Positions 53,888 through 63,142 of a DNA stretch of 64,000 nucleotides are shown here, piece after piece. The stretch is taken from NCBI RefSeq assembly GCF_004101245.1, contig NZ_SCIN01000003.1, forward strand, positions 951,784 through 1,015,783, given 5' to 3'. Under the pieces are notes generated by a model. That model did no database searches. It worked only from the letters and a program-made list of their open reading frames with translations, and was not told the DNA's origin. The stretch's first letter is position 1; each line of letters begins with the position of its first letter. A program made the translations under genes and the position numbers. The DNA comes from Sphingomonas sp. UV9. GTDB lineage: Bacteria > Pseudomonadota > Alphaproteobacteria > Sphingomonadales > Sphingomonadaceae.

Positions 53888-54616
53888 ATGACGCCTCCGC
53901 GCTACAAACGTATCCTGCTGAAACTGTCGGGCGAAGTCCTGATGGGACCCTCCGGCCTGTCGATCGACCCGACCGTCACCGCGCGCGTCGCGCAGGAGAT
54001 CGCCGACATCAAGGCCAAGGGCTACGAGATCTGCATCGTCGTCGGCGGCGGTAACATCTTCCGCGGCATGGCCGGCGCGGCGCGTGGCATGGACCGGGCG
54101 ACCGGCGATTACATGGGCATGCTCGCGACCGTGATGAACGCGCTCGCGGTGCAGAACGCGCTCGAGCAGATCGGCATCGACACGCGCGTCCAGTCGGCGA
54201 TCCCGATGGCGAGCGTGTGCGAACCGTTCATCCGCCGTCGCGCCGAGCGTCACCTGGAGAAGGGTCGCGTCGTGATCTTCGCGGCGGGCGTCGGCAGCCC
54301 TTATTTCACCACCGATTCGGGTGCTGCGCTGCGCGCCGCCGAGATGAAGTGCGATGCACTGTTCAAGGGTACCTCGGTCGACGGCGTGTACAACGCCGAC
54401 CCGAAGACGCACCCCGACGCGGTGCGCTACGAGACGGTGTCGTACAGCCGCGTCCTGTCCGACGACCTCAAGGTCATGGACGCGAGCGCGATCGCGCTGT
54501 GCCGCGACAACAATATCCCGATCGTCGTCTTCAACATCCGCGAACCCGGCAATCTCGCCGCGGTTCTCGCGGGTGATGGCGTGTCGACGATCGTCCAGAA
54601 CGAGCAGGAGCTTTAA
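53888..54616 (+). CDS. pyrH: UMP kinase
   Basis: 242 residues. The amino acid kinase fold starts YKRILLKLSGEVLMG and has GGGNIFRG, DYMGMLATVMNALAVQNALE and TTDSGAALRAAEMKCDALFK, with the DGVYNADPK loop. It makes UDP from UMP and is allosterically controlled by GTP and UTP. frr follows directly (1 bp between the stop and the next ATG), starting the long pyrH-frr-uppS-cdsA-dxr-rseP-bamA-skp-fabZ run. Confidence 0.98.
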   Translation: MTPPRYKRILLKLSGEVLMGPSGLSIDPTVTARVAQEIADIKAKGYEICIVVGGGNIFRGMAGAARGMDRATGDYMGMLATVMNALAVQNALEQIGIDTRVQSAIPMASVCEPFIRRRAERHLEKGRVVIFAAGVGSPYFTTDSGAALRAAEMKCDALFKGTSVDGVYNADPKTHPDAVRYETVSYSRVLSDDLKVMDASAIALCRDNNIPIVVFNIREPGNLAAVLAGDGVSTIVQNEQEL

Positions 54617-54617
54617 G

Positions 54618-55175
54618 ATGGCCGCATATGACAAGACTGACCTCGAGCGCCGCATGGCGGGTGCCGTCGAAGCGCTGAAGAGCGATCTGGCAGGCCTGCG
54701 TACCGGCCGTGCGTCGACCGCGCTGCTCGATCCGGTGATGGTGACGGTGTACGGCTCGTCGATGCCGCTGAACCAGGTCGCGACCGTCTCGGCACCCGAG
54801 CCGCGGATGCTGTCCGTGCAGGTCTGGGACAAGGGCAATGTCGGCCCGACCGACAAGGCGATCCGCTCGGCGGGCCTCGGCCTCAACCCGATCGTCGACG
54901 GCCAGACGCTGCGCCTGCCGATCCCCGACCTGACCGAGGAGCGCCGCAAGGAACTCGCCAAGCTCGCCGGCCAGTATGCCGAGAAGGCGCGGATCGCGGT
55001 CCGCAACGTGCGTCGCGACGGCATGGATTCGCTGAAGGTCGACGAGAAGAAGGGCGTGTTCAGCGAGGACGAGCGCAAGCGCCACGAGACCGAAGTGCAG
55101 AAGCTGACCGACGGCGTCGTCGCCGAGCTCGATGCGACCGCGACCGCCAAGGAAAAGGAAATCCTGGGCAAGTGA
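54618..55175 (+). CDS. frr: Ribosome recycling factor
   Basis: 185 residues from the ATG at 54618 with AGGAG 7 nt before. The L-shaped RRF fold is indicated by the three-helix pieces ERRMAGAVEALKSDLAGLRT, then PLNQVATVSAPEPRMLSVQ and EERRKELAKLAGQYAEKARI. The C-terminal helix ends EKEILGK. It splits the post-termination ribosome together with EF-G. The stop overlaps the uppS GTG start. Confidence 0.98.
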   Translation: MAAYDKTDLERRMAGAVEALKSDLAGLRTGRASTALLDPVMVTVYGSSMPLNQVATVSAPEPRMLSVQVWDKGNVGPTDKAIRSAGLGLNPIVDGQTLRLPIPDLTEERRKELAKLAGQYAEKARIAVRNVRRDGMDSLKVDEKKGVFSEDERKRHETEVQKLTDGVVAELDATATAKEKEILGK

Positions 55176-55939
55176 GGGCGTTCGGCGCCGCTTCGGCTGG
55201 GACTTCCCCTGCTGCGTCGCTCGTCGCCGTCCCTTCGGGCGGGGCGGTGCCGCGCCATGTCGCGATCATCATGGACGGCAACGGGCGCTGGGCAAAGAAG
55301 CGGTTCCTGCCGCGCTTCGCCGGGCACAAGGCCGGCGTCGAGGCGGTGCGCAAGGTGACGCGCGCAGCGCGGGCAATGGGGATCGAGGCGCTGACGTTGT
55401 ATGCGTTCTCGTCGGAGAACTGGCGCCGTCCGGCCGAGGAAGTCAGCGACCTGATGGGGCTGCTCCGGCATTTCATCCGCAGCGACCTCGACGAACTCGC
55501 GCGCGAGAACGTCCGGTTGCGCGTGATCGGCGATTATCACAGCTTTTCGCCCGATCTGGTGGCGATGGTCGAGGATGCGATCGCGCGGACCGCGAGCAAC
55601 ACCGGCCCGATCCTCGCGATCGCGCTTAACTACGGCGCCCATGCCGAATTGGTGACGGTCGCAAGACGTCTGGCCGAGCGCGCGCGGGATGGCGCACTCG
55701 ATCCCGCCAGCATCGACGTCGGCATGGTCGAGGCGGAACTCGACACGCACGACCTGCCGCCGCTCGACCTGATGATCCGCACCTCGGGCGAACAGCGGCT
55801 ATCGAACTTCCTGCTGTGGCAGGCGGCGTATGCCGAACTGTTGTTCGTCGACACGCTCTGGCCCGATTTCGATGCCGCCGCGCTCGCCGATGCGGTCGCC
55901 GCATTCGGTCTGCGCCAGCGCCGCTACGGTGGTCTGTGA
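55172..55939 (+). CDS. uppS: Undecaprenyl diphosphate synthase (cis-prenyltransferase)
   Basis: 255 residues, GTG start inside the frr stop. HVAIIMDGNGRWAKKR holds the catalytic Asp. GHKAG, LYAFSSENWRRP and DLMIRTSGEQRLSNFLLWQ match the family. The N-terminal ~25 residues before the DGNGRW motif are Ala/Ser-rich and may be partly beyond the native start. It makes the lipid carrier for peptidoglycan and other envelope glycans. Confidence 0.97.
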   Translation: MRAFGAASAGTSPAASLVAVPSGGAVPRHVAIIMDGNGRWAKKRFLPRFAGHKAGVEAVRKVTRAARAMGIEALTLYAFSSENWRRPAEEVSDLMGLLRHFIRSDLDELARENVRLRVIGDYHSFSPDLVAMVEDAIARTASNTGPILAIALNYGAHAELVTVARRLAERARDGALDPASIDVGMVEAELDTHDLPPLDLMIRTSGEQRLSNFLLWQAAYAELLFVDTLWPDFDAAALADAVAAFGLRQRRYGGL

Positions 55940-56760
55940 ATCTCACCGATCCTGAGAAGGCGCCCGACCAGGCGCTCCGCACGCCGTCCAACCTGAAGCT
56001 CCGGATGATTGCCAGCGTCGGTATGATCGTCGTGGCCAGCGTCGCGCTCACGCTCGGCGGGATCGCGTTCTGGCTGCTCGGGGTGATCGCCGCGCTGTTC
56101 ATGATGGCCGAATGGGCGATGCTGCAAGGCGTCGACGCCAAGACCAAGCGGATGGCGCAGTTCGCGCTGTCGGTGCCGCTCGCGCTGATGGCGCCGGCGT
56201 CGCTGATCCTGGTCATCCACGATTTCTTCACGCTGGGCCTCCTGGCGGGCGCTGCGTTCTTCGTCGTCATCACCACGCGCAAACCCAAGCTGGCGCTCGG
56301 CATCATCTACTGTGGGCTCCCCGTGTTCGCGCTGATGATCATCCGGCGGCAGGACGATGGAGTCCTTTACACGCTGTGGGCGCTGTCGCTGGTGTGGGCG
56401 TGCGATATCGGCGCGTTCTTCACCGGGCGCACCTTGGGTGGACCCAAGCTCGCGCCGGTGATCAGCCCGAACAAGACCTGGTCGGGACTGATCGGTGGCG
56501 TCGCGCTGGCGAGCGCGGTCGCGGCGGTGCTGCACACGCAATACGGCCTGCCGATGCGCATGACGCTGGCGACGCCGGTGCTCGCGGTACTGGCGCAGAT
56601 GGGCGATCTCTACGAGAGCTGGCTGAAGCGCGTCGCCGGGGTCAAGGACAGCGGCAACATCCTGCCGGGGCATGGCGGCGTGATGGATCGCCTCGACGGG
56701 CTCGTGCCGGTCGCGCCGGTCGCCGCGTTCCTCGTCCTGCTTCCGCACCTCTACGCATGA
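55936..56760 (+). CDS. cdsA: Phosphatidate cytidylyltransferase
   Basis: 274 residues from GTG 55936, overlapping the uppS stop. There are about 7-8 membrane helices. The C-terminal signature is split over SPNKTWSGLIGGVALA and GDLYESWLKRVAGVKDSGNI LPGHGGVMDRLD, as in CdsA. It makes CDP-diacylglycerol, the substrate of PssA in this window. The stop overlaps the dxr ATG (ATGA). Confidence 0.96.
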   Translation: MNLTDPEKAPDQALRTPSNLKLRMIASVGMIVVASVALTLGGIAFWLLGVIAALFMMAEWAMLQGVDAKTKRMAQFALSVPLALMAPASLILVIHDFFTLGLLAGAAFFVVITTRKPKLALGIIYCGLPVFALMIIRRQDDGVLYTLWALSLVWACDIGAFFTGRTLGGPKLAPVISPNKTWSGLIGGVALASAVAAVLHTQYGLPMRMTLATPVLAVLAQMGDLYESWLKRVAGVKDSGNILPGHGGVMDRLDGLVPVAPVAAFLVLLPHLYA

Positions 56761-57914
56761 AGACCGTCACAATCTTGGGCGCGACCGGCTCGGTCGGCAC
56801 CTCAACGCTCGATCTGATCGAGCGCGAACCCGATCGCTTCCGCGTCGTCGCGCTGACCGCCAATTGCGACGTGGCCAGGCTCGCCGCCGCGGCGATCCGC
56901 ACCAACGCCGAGTTCGCGGTGGTCGCCGACGAAGGCTGCCTGCCCGAACTCCGCGAGGCTCTGGCCGGCACCGGGATCCGCGCTGGCGGGGGCGCCGCCG
57001 CGATCGCCGAGGCCGCCGCTTCGGGTGCTGACTGGACGATGGGCGCGATCGTCGGCTGTGCGGGACTGAAGCCGGTGATGGCCGCGATCGAGCAGGGCGG
57101 TATCGTCGTGATCGCCAACAAGGAGCCTTTGGTCTCCGCCGGCGACGTCATCCTTGCCGCGGCCAAGCGGACCGGCGCGACGCTGTTGCCCGCCGATTCC
57201 GAGCATAACGCGATCTACCAATGCTTCGACGCGAGCCGTCCCGAGCGCGTCCGCCGGATCATCCTGACGTGCAGCGGCGGACCGTTCCGCGACTGGACGA
57301 CCGAGCAGATGCGCGGTGTCACGCTCGAACAAGCGGTCAAGCATCCCAACTGGTCGATGGGCGCGAAGATCTCGGTCGATTCGGCGACCTGCATGAACAA
57401 GGGCCTCGAACTGATCGAGGCCGCGCGACTGTTCCCGATCGCGCATGACCGGATCGAGATCGTCATCCATCCGCAGTCGGTCATCCACAGCCTCGTCGAT
57501 TATGTCGATGGATCCGTGCTCGCGCAGCTCGGCCCTCCAGACATGCGGACGCCGATCGCGCACACGCTCGCCTGGCCGGACCGGATGGCAACCCCGATGG
57601 CCCCGCTCGATCTCGTCGGGATTGGCCGACTCGACTTCGAGGCGCCCGATCCGGTCCGGTTCCCGGCACTGCGCCTCGCCCGTGAGGCGCTGGACGCCGG
57701 TGGTGCCCGCCCGGCAATTCTCAACGCTGCCAACGAGGTCGCGGTCGAGGCTTTCCTCAAGCGCCGCATCGGCTTCCTCGAAATTGCCGCAATCGTCGAA
57801 CATACGTTATCGTGTTACGACCCGGCCGCGCCGGATAGCGTCGATGCCGTGTTGGCAATCGACGCCGAAGCGCGGATCTTGGCGGGCGAGCGTGTGAAGG
57901 ATTGCGCGGTTTGA
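56757..57914 (+). CDS. dxr: 1-deoxy-D-xylulose 5-phosphate reductoisomerase
   Basis: 385 residues. The NADPH-binding motif is ILGATGSVGTSTLDLI (about 5-20). The metal-binding acidic motif is PADSEHNAIYQCFD, followed by TCSGGPFR and HPNWSMGAKISVDSATCMNK, all Dxr hallmarks. It commits carbon to the MEP isoprenoid pathway, feeding UppS. The sequence overlaps the rseP start by 4 nt. Confidence 0.98.
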   Translation: MKTVTILGATGSVGTSTLDLIEREPDRFRVVALTANCDVARLAAAAIRTNAEFAVVADEGCLPELREALAGTGIRAGGGAAAIAEAAASGADWTMGAIVGCAGLKPVMAAIEQGGIVVIANKEPLVSAGDVILAAAKRTGATLLPADSEHNAIYQCFDASRPERVRRIILTCSGGPFRDWTTEQMRGVTLEQAVKHPNWSMGAKISVDSATCMNKGLELIEAARLFPIAHDRIEIVIHPQSVIHSLVDYVDGSVLAQLGPPDMRTPIAHTLAWPDRMATPMAPLDLVGIGRLDFEAPDPVRFPALRLAREALDAGGARPAILNAANEVAVEAFLKRRIGFLEIAAIVEHTLSCYDPAAPDSVDAVLAIDAEARILAGERVKDCAV

Positions 57915-59044
57915 TCGAAACACCCGGTATCCTGCTGACCATATTGTCGTTCGTCCTGGTGATCGGACCGCTCGTCTTCGTGCACGAGATGGGACATTAT
58001 CTCGCCGGACGCTATTTCGGGATCAAGGCGGATGCGTTCGCGATCGGCTTCGGTCGAGAGATCGCAGGCTTCACCGACAAGCGCGGGACCCGCTGGAAGT
58101 TCGGCTGGCTCCCGCTCGGTGGCTATGTAAAGTTCGCCGGCGACATGAATCCGGCCAGCCAGCCCTCGGCCGAGTGGCTGTCGCTGCCTGCCGAAGAGCG
58201 CCAGCGCACCTTCCAGGCGAAGCCGGTCTGGCAGCGCGCGATCGTCGTCGCAGCCGGACCCGTCGTGAACTTCGTCGTCGCGATCCTGATCCTCGCCGGT
58301 TTCGCCTTCGCGTACGGCGATATCCGCATGCCGCCGGTCGTCGGTGGCACGGTACCCGGCAGCGCCGCGGCGGCAGCCGGATTGCAGGCGGGCGACCGGA
58401 TCACCGCGATCGGCGGGCGCTCGGTCGAGACGTTCGACGACCTTGCCCGTTTCGCGCGTATTCACGCCGGCGATAGCACGCGGATCGACGCGGTCCGCGG
58501 TGGTCGGACGGTATCGCGCGATCTCGTGATCGGCACCGAGTTGCAGCGCGACCGCTTCGGCAACGAATATCGGATCGGCCGTCTCGGCATCGCCGGGGCC
58601 AGGCCCGTCATCGTTCCCGTCAGCCTGATCGAGGCGCCGGTCGTCGCGGTCAAGCGGACCGGCGAAATCGTCTCGATGATGGTCGAAACGCTGGGCCAGG
58701 TCATCACCGGCCGTCGTTCGGTCAAGGAACTCGGCGGCCCGCTCAGCATCGCCAAGGTGTCGGGCGAGCAGATGTCGCTCGGGCTCGATGCCTATGTGTT
58801 CCTGATCGCGCTGGTGTCGATCAACCTGGGGTTCATCAACCTGTTGCCAGTACCGATGCTGGATGGTGGTCACCTGTTCTTCTATGCGATCGAAGCGGTG
58901 CGCAGGCGCCCGGTCGAGCCGCAGGTCCAGGAATGGGCGTTTCGCGGCGGCCTCGCCGCGATCCTGGCGCTGATGCTGCTGGTGACCTTCAACGATCTCG
59001 GCAATTTCGGGCTATGGAAGAATCTGGCCGGCTTGATCGGCTGA
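57911..59044 (+). CDS. rseP: Site-2 protease RseP/RasP
   Basis: 377 residues from TTG 57911, within the dxr stop and 9 nt after a GAAGGA site (another TTG at 57902 is in frame but too close to that site). HExxH zinc site in FVHEMGHYLAGRYFGIKADA. One PDZ-like region (about 120-210) contains VVGGTVPGSAAAAAGLQAGD. The C-terminal metal-ligand motif is PVPMLDGGHLFFY. It is an inner-membrane protease that cuts anti-sigma factors and signal-peptide remnants. Confidence 0.94.
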   Translation: MIETPGILLTILSFVLVIGPLVFVHEMGHYLAGRYFGIKADAFAIGFGREIAGFTDKRGTRWKFGWLPLGGYVKFAGDMNPASQPSAEWLSLPAEERQRTFQAKPVWQRAIVVAAGPVVNFVVAILILAGFAFAYGDIRMPPVVGGTVPGSAAAAAGLQAGDRITAIGGRSVETFDDLARFARIHAGDSTRIDAVRGGRTVSRDLVIGTELQRDRFGNEYRIGRLGIAGARPVIVPVSLIEAPVVAVKRTGEIVSMMVETLGQVITGRRSVKELGGPLSIAKVSGEQMSLGLDAYVFLIALVSINLGFINLLPVPMLDGGHLFFYAIEAVRRRPVEPQVQEWAFRGGLAAILALMLLVTFNDLGNFGLWKNLAGLIG

Positions 59045-59100
59045 CCACGATAGGGCAGGGCGGGCGCGCCTTGTATGTGCACGTTTTTAAGGTGGGTTTG

Positions 59101-61866
59101 GTGACAGCGATCAACGGTTACGATTTCGCGCGCAAGGGCGCCCTGCTGCTTGCAGGCACGATCCTGTCGGGCGTTCCCGCGCTGGCACAAACCGTGCCGG
59201 CCGGTTCCGCGACTCCGGCGTCCGGAGGGCAGACACCGACGACGGCTGCTCCTGCTGCGAGTGTAACGCCCGTCGCCGCGCCGGTATCCGTGCGGACGAT
59301 AAAGACTTTGCGCGTCGAGGGATCGCAGCGCATCGAGCCCGAGACGGTGCTATCCTACACCAAGCTGCGCATTGGCATTCCGTATACCGCGGAGACGCTC
59401 GACCAGGCGCTGAAGGACCTGCAGGCGAGCGACCTGTTCGCGGATTACTCGATCGCCGGTGTCGAGGACGGCAACATCGTCCTGCGTATTCGCGAGAACC
59501 CGATCATCAACCGCGTGATCATCGAGGGGAACAAGGCGCTCAAGACCGACAAGATCACGAAAGAGATCAGGCTCGCGCCGCGCCAGATCTTCACGCGCAC
59601 CGCGGTTCGCCAGGACATCGGCCGGATCATCGAGCTGTATCGTCGCCAGGGCCGTTTCGGCGCGGTGATTGATCCGAAGATGGTCAACCTCGACCAGAAC
59701 CGCGTCGATGTCGTGTTCGTCGTGAGCGAGGGGCCGAAGTCGAAGGTCCGCCAGATCAACATCCTCGGCAACGAGGTGTTCTCCGACGACCAGATCCGCG
59801 GCCAGATGGCGACCAAGCAGGCGCGCCTGTTCCGCCTGCTGTCGTCGGCGACCAGCTACGATCAGGATCGCCTGTCCTACGATCAGCAGAAGCTCCGCCA
59901 GTTCTACCTCACGCAGGGTTATGCCGATTTCCGCGTGACCTCGGCCGTCGCCGAGCTGACGCCGGACAAGAAGGACTTCATCATCACGTACGTGGTGGAG
60001 GAAGGAAAGCGCTACAAGTTCGGCGACGTGACCGTCGACAGCCAGATCCGCGACTTCGACAACAACAAGCTCGCCGCAAGTCTGCCGCTGAAAAAGGGCG
60101 ACTGGTACAACGCCAAGCTCGTCGAGGATTCGGTCGACAACCTCAGCCAGACCGCGGGTCTGTTCGGCTATGCGTTCACCGAGGTGAATCCGGAGTTCCA
60201 GAAGGACTCCGACACGCTGACGATGGGGATCAACTTCAACATCGCCGAATCGAAGCGCACCTATGTCGAGCGGATCGAGATCAACGGCAACACGCAGACG
60301 CAGGACAAGGTCGTCCGCCGCGAGATTCGTCTCGCGGAAGGCGACGCGTTCAACAGCTTCCAGGTGAAGCGCTCGCAGGATCGCATCAACTCGCTGGGCT
60401 ATTTCCAGGACAAGATGGAGATCAAGCAGTTGCCGGGCTCCGCGCCGGACCGCGTGATCCTCGAAACCAACCTGGAAGAGAAGTCCACGGGCGAGCTCCA
60501 GCTGTCGGCCGGCTATTCGAGCCTCGAACGCTTCATCATCCAGGCGAACATCACGCAGCGCAATTTCCGCGGGAAGGGCCAGGAACTGCGCGCCGGCGTG
60601 AACTATTCGAGCTATTCGAAGTCGATCGAGCTGGGCTTCACCGAGCCCTACCTTTTCGACAAGAACATCGCGCTCGGTGGTGATATCTTCCGGCGCGATT
60701 ATAATTCGTTCAACTTTGTCGGCAATGATCGACAGACCAACTATTCGCAGGTCTCGACCGGTTTCCAGCTTCGTACCGGCGTGCCGCTCACCGAATTCTG
60801 GTCGCTGTCGGGCCGCTATGGCCTGTCCTATGACGAGGTCGGTCTCGACAACCAGTTCCTGAACGCCGACGGCTCGTGCAACCTGCTCGTAGCGGGACGC
60901 TATCTGTGCGACGCGATCGGCAATCGCTGGACGTCCTCGGTCGGCTATTCGCTCAGCCGCGACAATCTCAATAGCCGCCTGCGCCCGACGGCCGGTTCGC
61001 GCTTCTCGTTCAGCCAGGACTTTGCCGGTCTCGGTGGTGACGTGAAGTATATCCGGACGCGTTTCGAAGGATCGAAGTACCAGAATCTCGGCAGCGGATT
61101 CATCGGTTCGATCATCGCGGAAGGCGGCTATATCCATCCGCTTCAGAAGGCGGCCAGGGAGGGGGCGGACGCAGTCCGGATCACCGATCGTTTCTACCTC
61201 GGCGAGCCGCAGTTCCGCGGCTTCGACATCCGCGGCGTCGGGCCGCGCATTCTTCGCGCTGCCTACAGCAACGGCACCCCAACCCAGGTTCTCGCGACCG
61301 ACCGCAATTCGATCCAGGACGATGCGCTGGGTGGGCGCGCTTATTATCTGGCGCGCGCCGAAATCGAGATTCCGCTGGGCTCGGGCGCACGCGAGCTAGG
61401 CTTGCGGCCGTCGATCTACGCACAGGTTGGCAGCCTGTTCGGCATCACCAGGCCGTTGCCGACCGCGACATTCGAGACGGTTACCGATCTGACCACGGGC
61501 AAGGAGTATGTGAAGTCTAACTTTACGCCCGCGGTGAACTCTTTGGGCGCGCCTCTCTATACCTATACGACCACCGACACGTCCGGTGCGCCGGTGACGG
61601 CGAATACGACGTGCTCGGCAGGGTCACCTGACTCGACCGGCACGTCGTGCGTTGGTACGACGGCAAATCCACGGGCGCAGACCGAGCAGACGCCGTTCGT
61701 CGAAAGCTTCCTCGGCAACTCGGCCAAGCCGCGCCTGTCGATCGGTGTCGGCGTCAACTGGAACTCGCCGTTCGGCCCGCTGCGCATCGATCTCGCCAAA
61801 GCCTTGCTCACCCAGAAGGGTGACGACCCCAAGCTCATTACTTTCAACGTAGGGACACAGTTCTGA
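59101..61866 (+). CDS. bamA: Outer membrane protein assembly factor BamA
   Basis: 921 residues from GTG 59101, with AAGGTG (59089-59094) 6 nt before. A signal peptide (about 1-31, ending PALAQ) is followed by an Ala/Thr-rich linker, then five POTRA domains (about 65-390) starting IKTLRVEGSQRIEPETVLSY. The 16-strand barrel domain ends in a C-terminal QF. It includes the conserved motif region FRGFDIRGVGPRI. It folds outer-membrane proteins. Earlier starts such as TTG 59071 are possible. Confidence 0.96.
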   Translation: MTAINGYDFARKGALLLAGTILSGVPALAQTVPAGSATPASGGQTPTTAAPAASVTPVAAPVSVRTIKTLRVEGSQRIEPETVLSYTKLRIGIPYTAETLDQALKDLQASDLFADYSIAGVEDGNIVLRIRENPIINRVIIEGNKALKTDKITKEIRLAPRQIFTRTAVRQDIGRIIELYRRQGRFGAVIDPKMVNLDQNRVDVVFVVSEGPKSKVRQINILGNEVFSDDQIRGQMATKQARLFRLLSSATSYDQDRLSYDQQKLRQFYLTQGYADFRVTSAVAELTPDKKDFIITYVVEEGKRYKFGDVTVDSQIRDFDNNKLAASLPLKKGDWYNAKLVEDSVDNLSQTAGLFGYAFTEVNPEFQKDSDTLTMGINFNIAESKRTYVERIEINGNTQTQDKVVRREIRLAEGDAFNSFQVKRSQDRINSLGYFQDKMEIKQLPGSAPDRVILETNLEEKSTGELQLSAGYSSLERFIIQANITQRNFRGKGQELRAGVNYSSYSKSIELGFTEPYLFDKNIALGGDIFRRDYNSFNFVGNDRQTNYSQVSTGFQLRTGVPLTEFWSLSGRYGLSYDEVGLDNQFLNADGSCNLLVAGRYLCDAIGNRWTSSVGYSLSRDNLNSRLRPTAGSRFSFSQDFAGLGGDVKYIRTRFEGSKYQNLGSGFIGSIIAEGGYIHPLQKAAREGADAVRITDRFYLGEPQFRGFDIRGVGPRILRAAYSNGTPTQVLATDRNSIQDDALGGRAYYLARAEIEIPLGSGARELGLRPSIYAQVGSLFGITRPLPTATFETVTDLTTGKEYVKSNFTPAVNSLGAPLYTYTTTDTSGAPVTANTTCSAGSPDSTGTSCVGTTANPRAQTEQTPFVESFLGNSAKPRLSIGVGVNWNSPFGPLRIDLAKALLTQKGDDPKLITFNVGTQF

Positions 61867-62528
61867 TGACGACGTTCAAGACGCTTCTCCTCGCCGCAGC
61901 GCTCGTCGCGCCGGCTGCCATGACCGCAACCGCTGCCGACGCACAGGTTTCGGGTATCGCCGTCGCCGACGCGCAGGGCGCGATCGCCAACTCGAAGGCC
62001 TGGAACGCAGCGCGTGCCCAGATCGAGACGACCTACAAGGCGCAGCTCGACCAGGCCGAGACGCGTCGCCAGGCCGTAGCGCGTGAGCTTCAGCCGCTGG
62101 TCACCGCGTTCCAGACCGCCCAGCGCGCGCCCGGCGCGACCGAAGCCACCCTGCGCCCGCAGGCACAGGCGATCCAGACCCGCGAGAACGCGGCTAACCA
62201 GGAACTCGCTCGCCTGACCCAGCCCGCCCAGCGTGCGCAGCAATATGCAATCGAGCAGATCCAGGCGAAGCTCAGCGACGCCGTGACGGCTGCCGTTCGC
62301 GCGAAGAACGTCAGCCTGTTGCTGCGTCCGGAGGCTGCGCTGTTCGCACAGCCGACCGCCGATATCACGGCCGCGATCACGACCGAGCTCGATCGCCTCG
62401 TGCCGTCGGTCAGCACCGCCGTGCCGGCGAACTGGCAGCCGAACCAGGGTGGCCAGCAGCAGCAGGGCGCCGCACCCGCCGCAGCCGCTCGTGCGCCTGC
62501 CGCCACGCGCACCCCGCAGGGTCGCTAA
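61866..62528 (+). CDS. skp: OmpH/Skp family periplasmic chaperone
   Basis: 220 residues, ATG overlapping the bamA stop by 1 nt. The signal peptide is about 1-27 (MTATAADAQ). The long helical, Gln/Ala-rich coiled-coil arms (AQIETTYKAQLDQAETRRQA VARELQ and onward) and small beta body fit Skp. The C-terminal ~35 residues are Gln/Ala/Pro-rich. It guards unfolded outer-membrane proteins on the way to BamA. fabZ follows directly; lpxD, which usually lies between them, is absent. Confidence 0.88.
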   Translation: MTTFKTLLLAAALVAPAAMTATAADAQVSGIAVADAQGAIANSKAWNAARAQIETTYKAQLDQAETRRQAVARELQPLVTAFQTAQRAPGATEATLRPQAQAIQTRENAANQELARLTQPAQRAQQYAIEQIQAKLSDAVTAAVRAKNVSLLLRPEAALFAQPTADITAAITTELDRLVPSVSTAVPANWQPNQGGQQQQGAAPAAAARAPAATRTPQGR

Positions 62529-62537
62529 GCCACACCG

Positions 62538-63023
62538 ATGACCGACATCGTGACCGATACTGCCAAGACCAGCATGGGCCCGCTCGATATCGGGCGCGTC
62601 ATGGCCGCGTTGCCGCATCGCTATCCGATGCTGCTGGTCGATCGTGTCGAGGACTTGATCCTCGACACGTCGATCACCGCGATCAAGGCGGTGTCGATGA
62701 ACGAGCAGTTCTTCCAGGGGCATTTCCCTGGACGTCCGATCATGCCGGGCGTGCTGATCGTCGAGGCGATGGCGCAGGCTGCGGGGATCCTCGCGGTGGA
62801 GTCGCTGGGGCTCGCGGGCTCCGGCAAGCTCGTCTACTTCATGGCGATCGACGGGGCGAAGTTCCGCAAGCCGGTCGAGCCGGGGGTGTTGCTGACACTC
62901 GAAGTGACGTTCGTCCAGAAGCGCAGCGCGGTGTGCAAGTTCGCCGGCCGCGCGCTGGTGGATGGGCAATTGGTGGCGGAGGCGAACTTCACGGCGATGA
63001 TCGCCGACCCGCCAAAGGCCTGA
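62538..63023 (+). CDS. fabZ: 3-hydroxyacyl-ACP dehydratase FabZ
   Basis: 161 residues. The hotdog fold has catalytic His and Glu in GHFPGRPIMPGVLIVEAMAQ AAG, preceded by LPHRYPMLLVDRVEDL. It removes water from hydroxyacyl-ACP in fatty acid synthesis. In most Gram-negatives lpxA and lpxB follow; here the next gene is rpmE, after a clear terminator. This is consistent with loss of lipid A synthesis from this locus. Confidence 0.97.
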   Translation: MTDIVTDTAKTSMGPLDIGRVMAALPHRYPMLLVDRVEDLILDTSITAIKAVSMNEQFFQGHFPGRPIMPGVLIVEAMAQAAGILAVESLGLAGSGKLVYFMAIDGAKFRKPVEPGVLLTLEVTFVQKRSAVCKFAGRALVDGQLVAEANFTAMIADPPKA

Positions 63024-63074
63024 TGCGTAAAAGTCTGACGCGGCTGGCCAATCGCGCATTGTTGTAAATTCGGG

Positions 63075-63106
63075 CGCGTCCGTGTACGGGCGCGCCTTCC
63101 TTTTCA
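63075..63106 (+). terminator. Intrinsic terminator after fabZ
   Basis: Long stem GGCGCG-T-CCGT / ACGG-G-CGCGCC (with one G.T pair) and a 2-nt loop, followed by TTCCTTTT. It is 51 bp after the fabZ stop and 37 bp before rpmE. If the rpmE promoter lies upstream, it may act as an attenuator for rpmE. Confidence 0.8.
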
Positions 63107-63142
63107 GGCTGGTCGGAACCAGCCACCTACCGGAGAAGACTC

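Noticed and set aside
53714..55750. Minus-strand open frame of 678 codons
   Set aside because: Antisense to pyrH, frr and uppS; no domains.
59350..61137. Minus-strand open frame of 595 codons
   Set aside because: Antisense to bamA; the translation is an Asp/Glu/Arg/Ala/Val-rich shadow.
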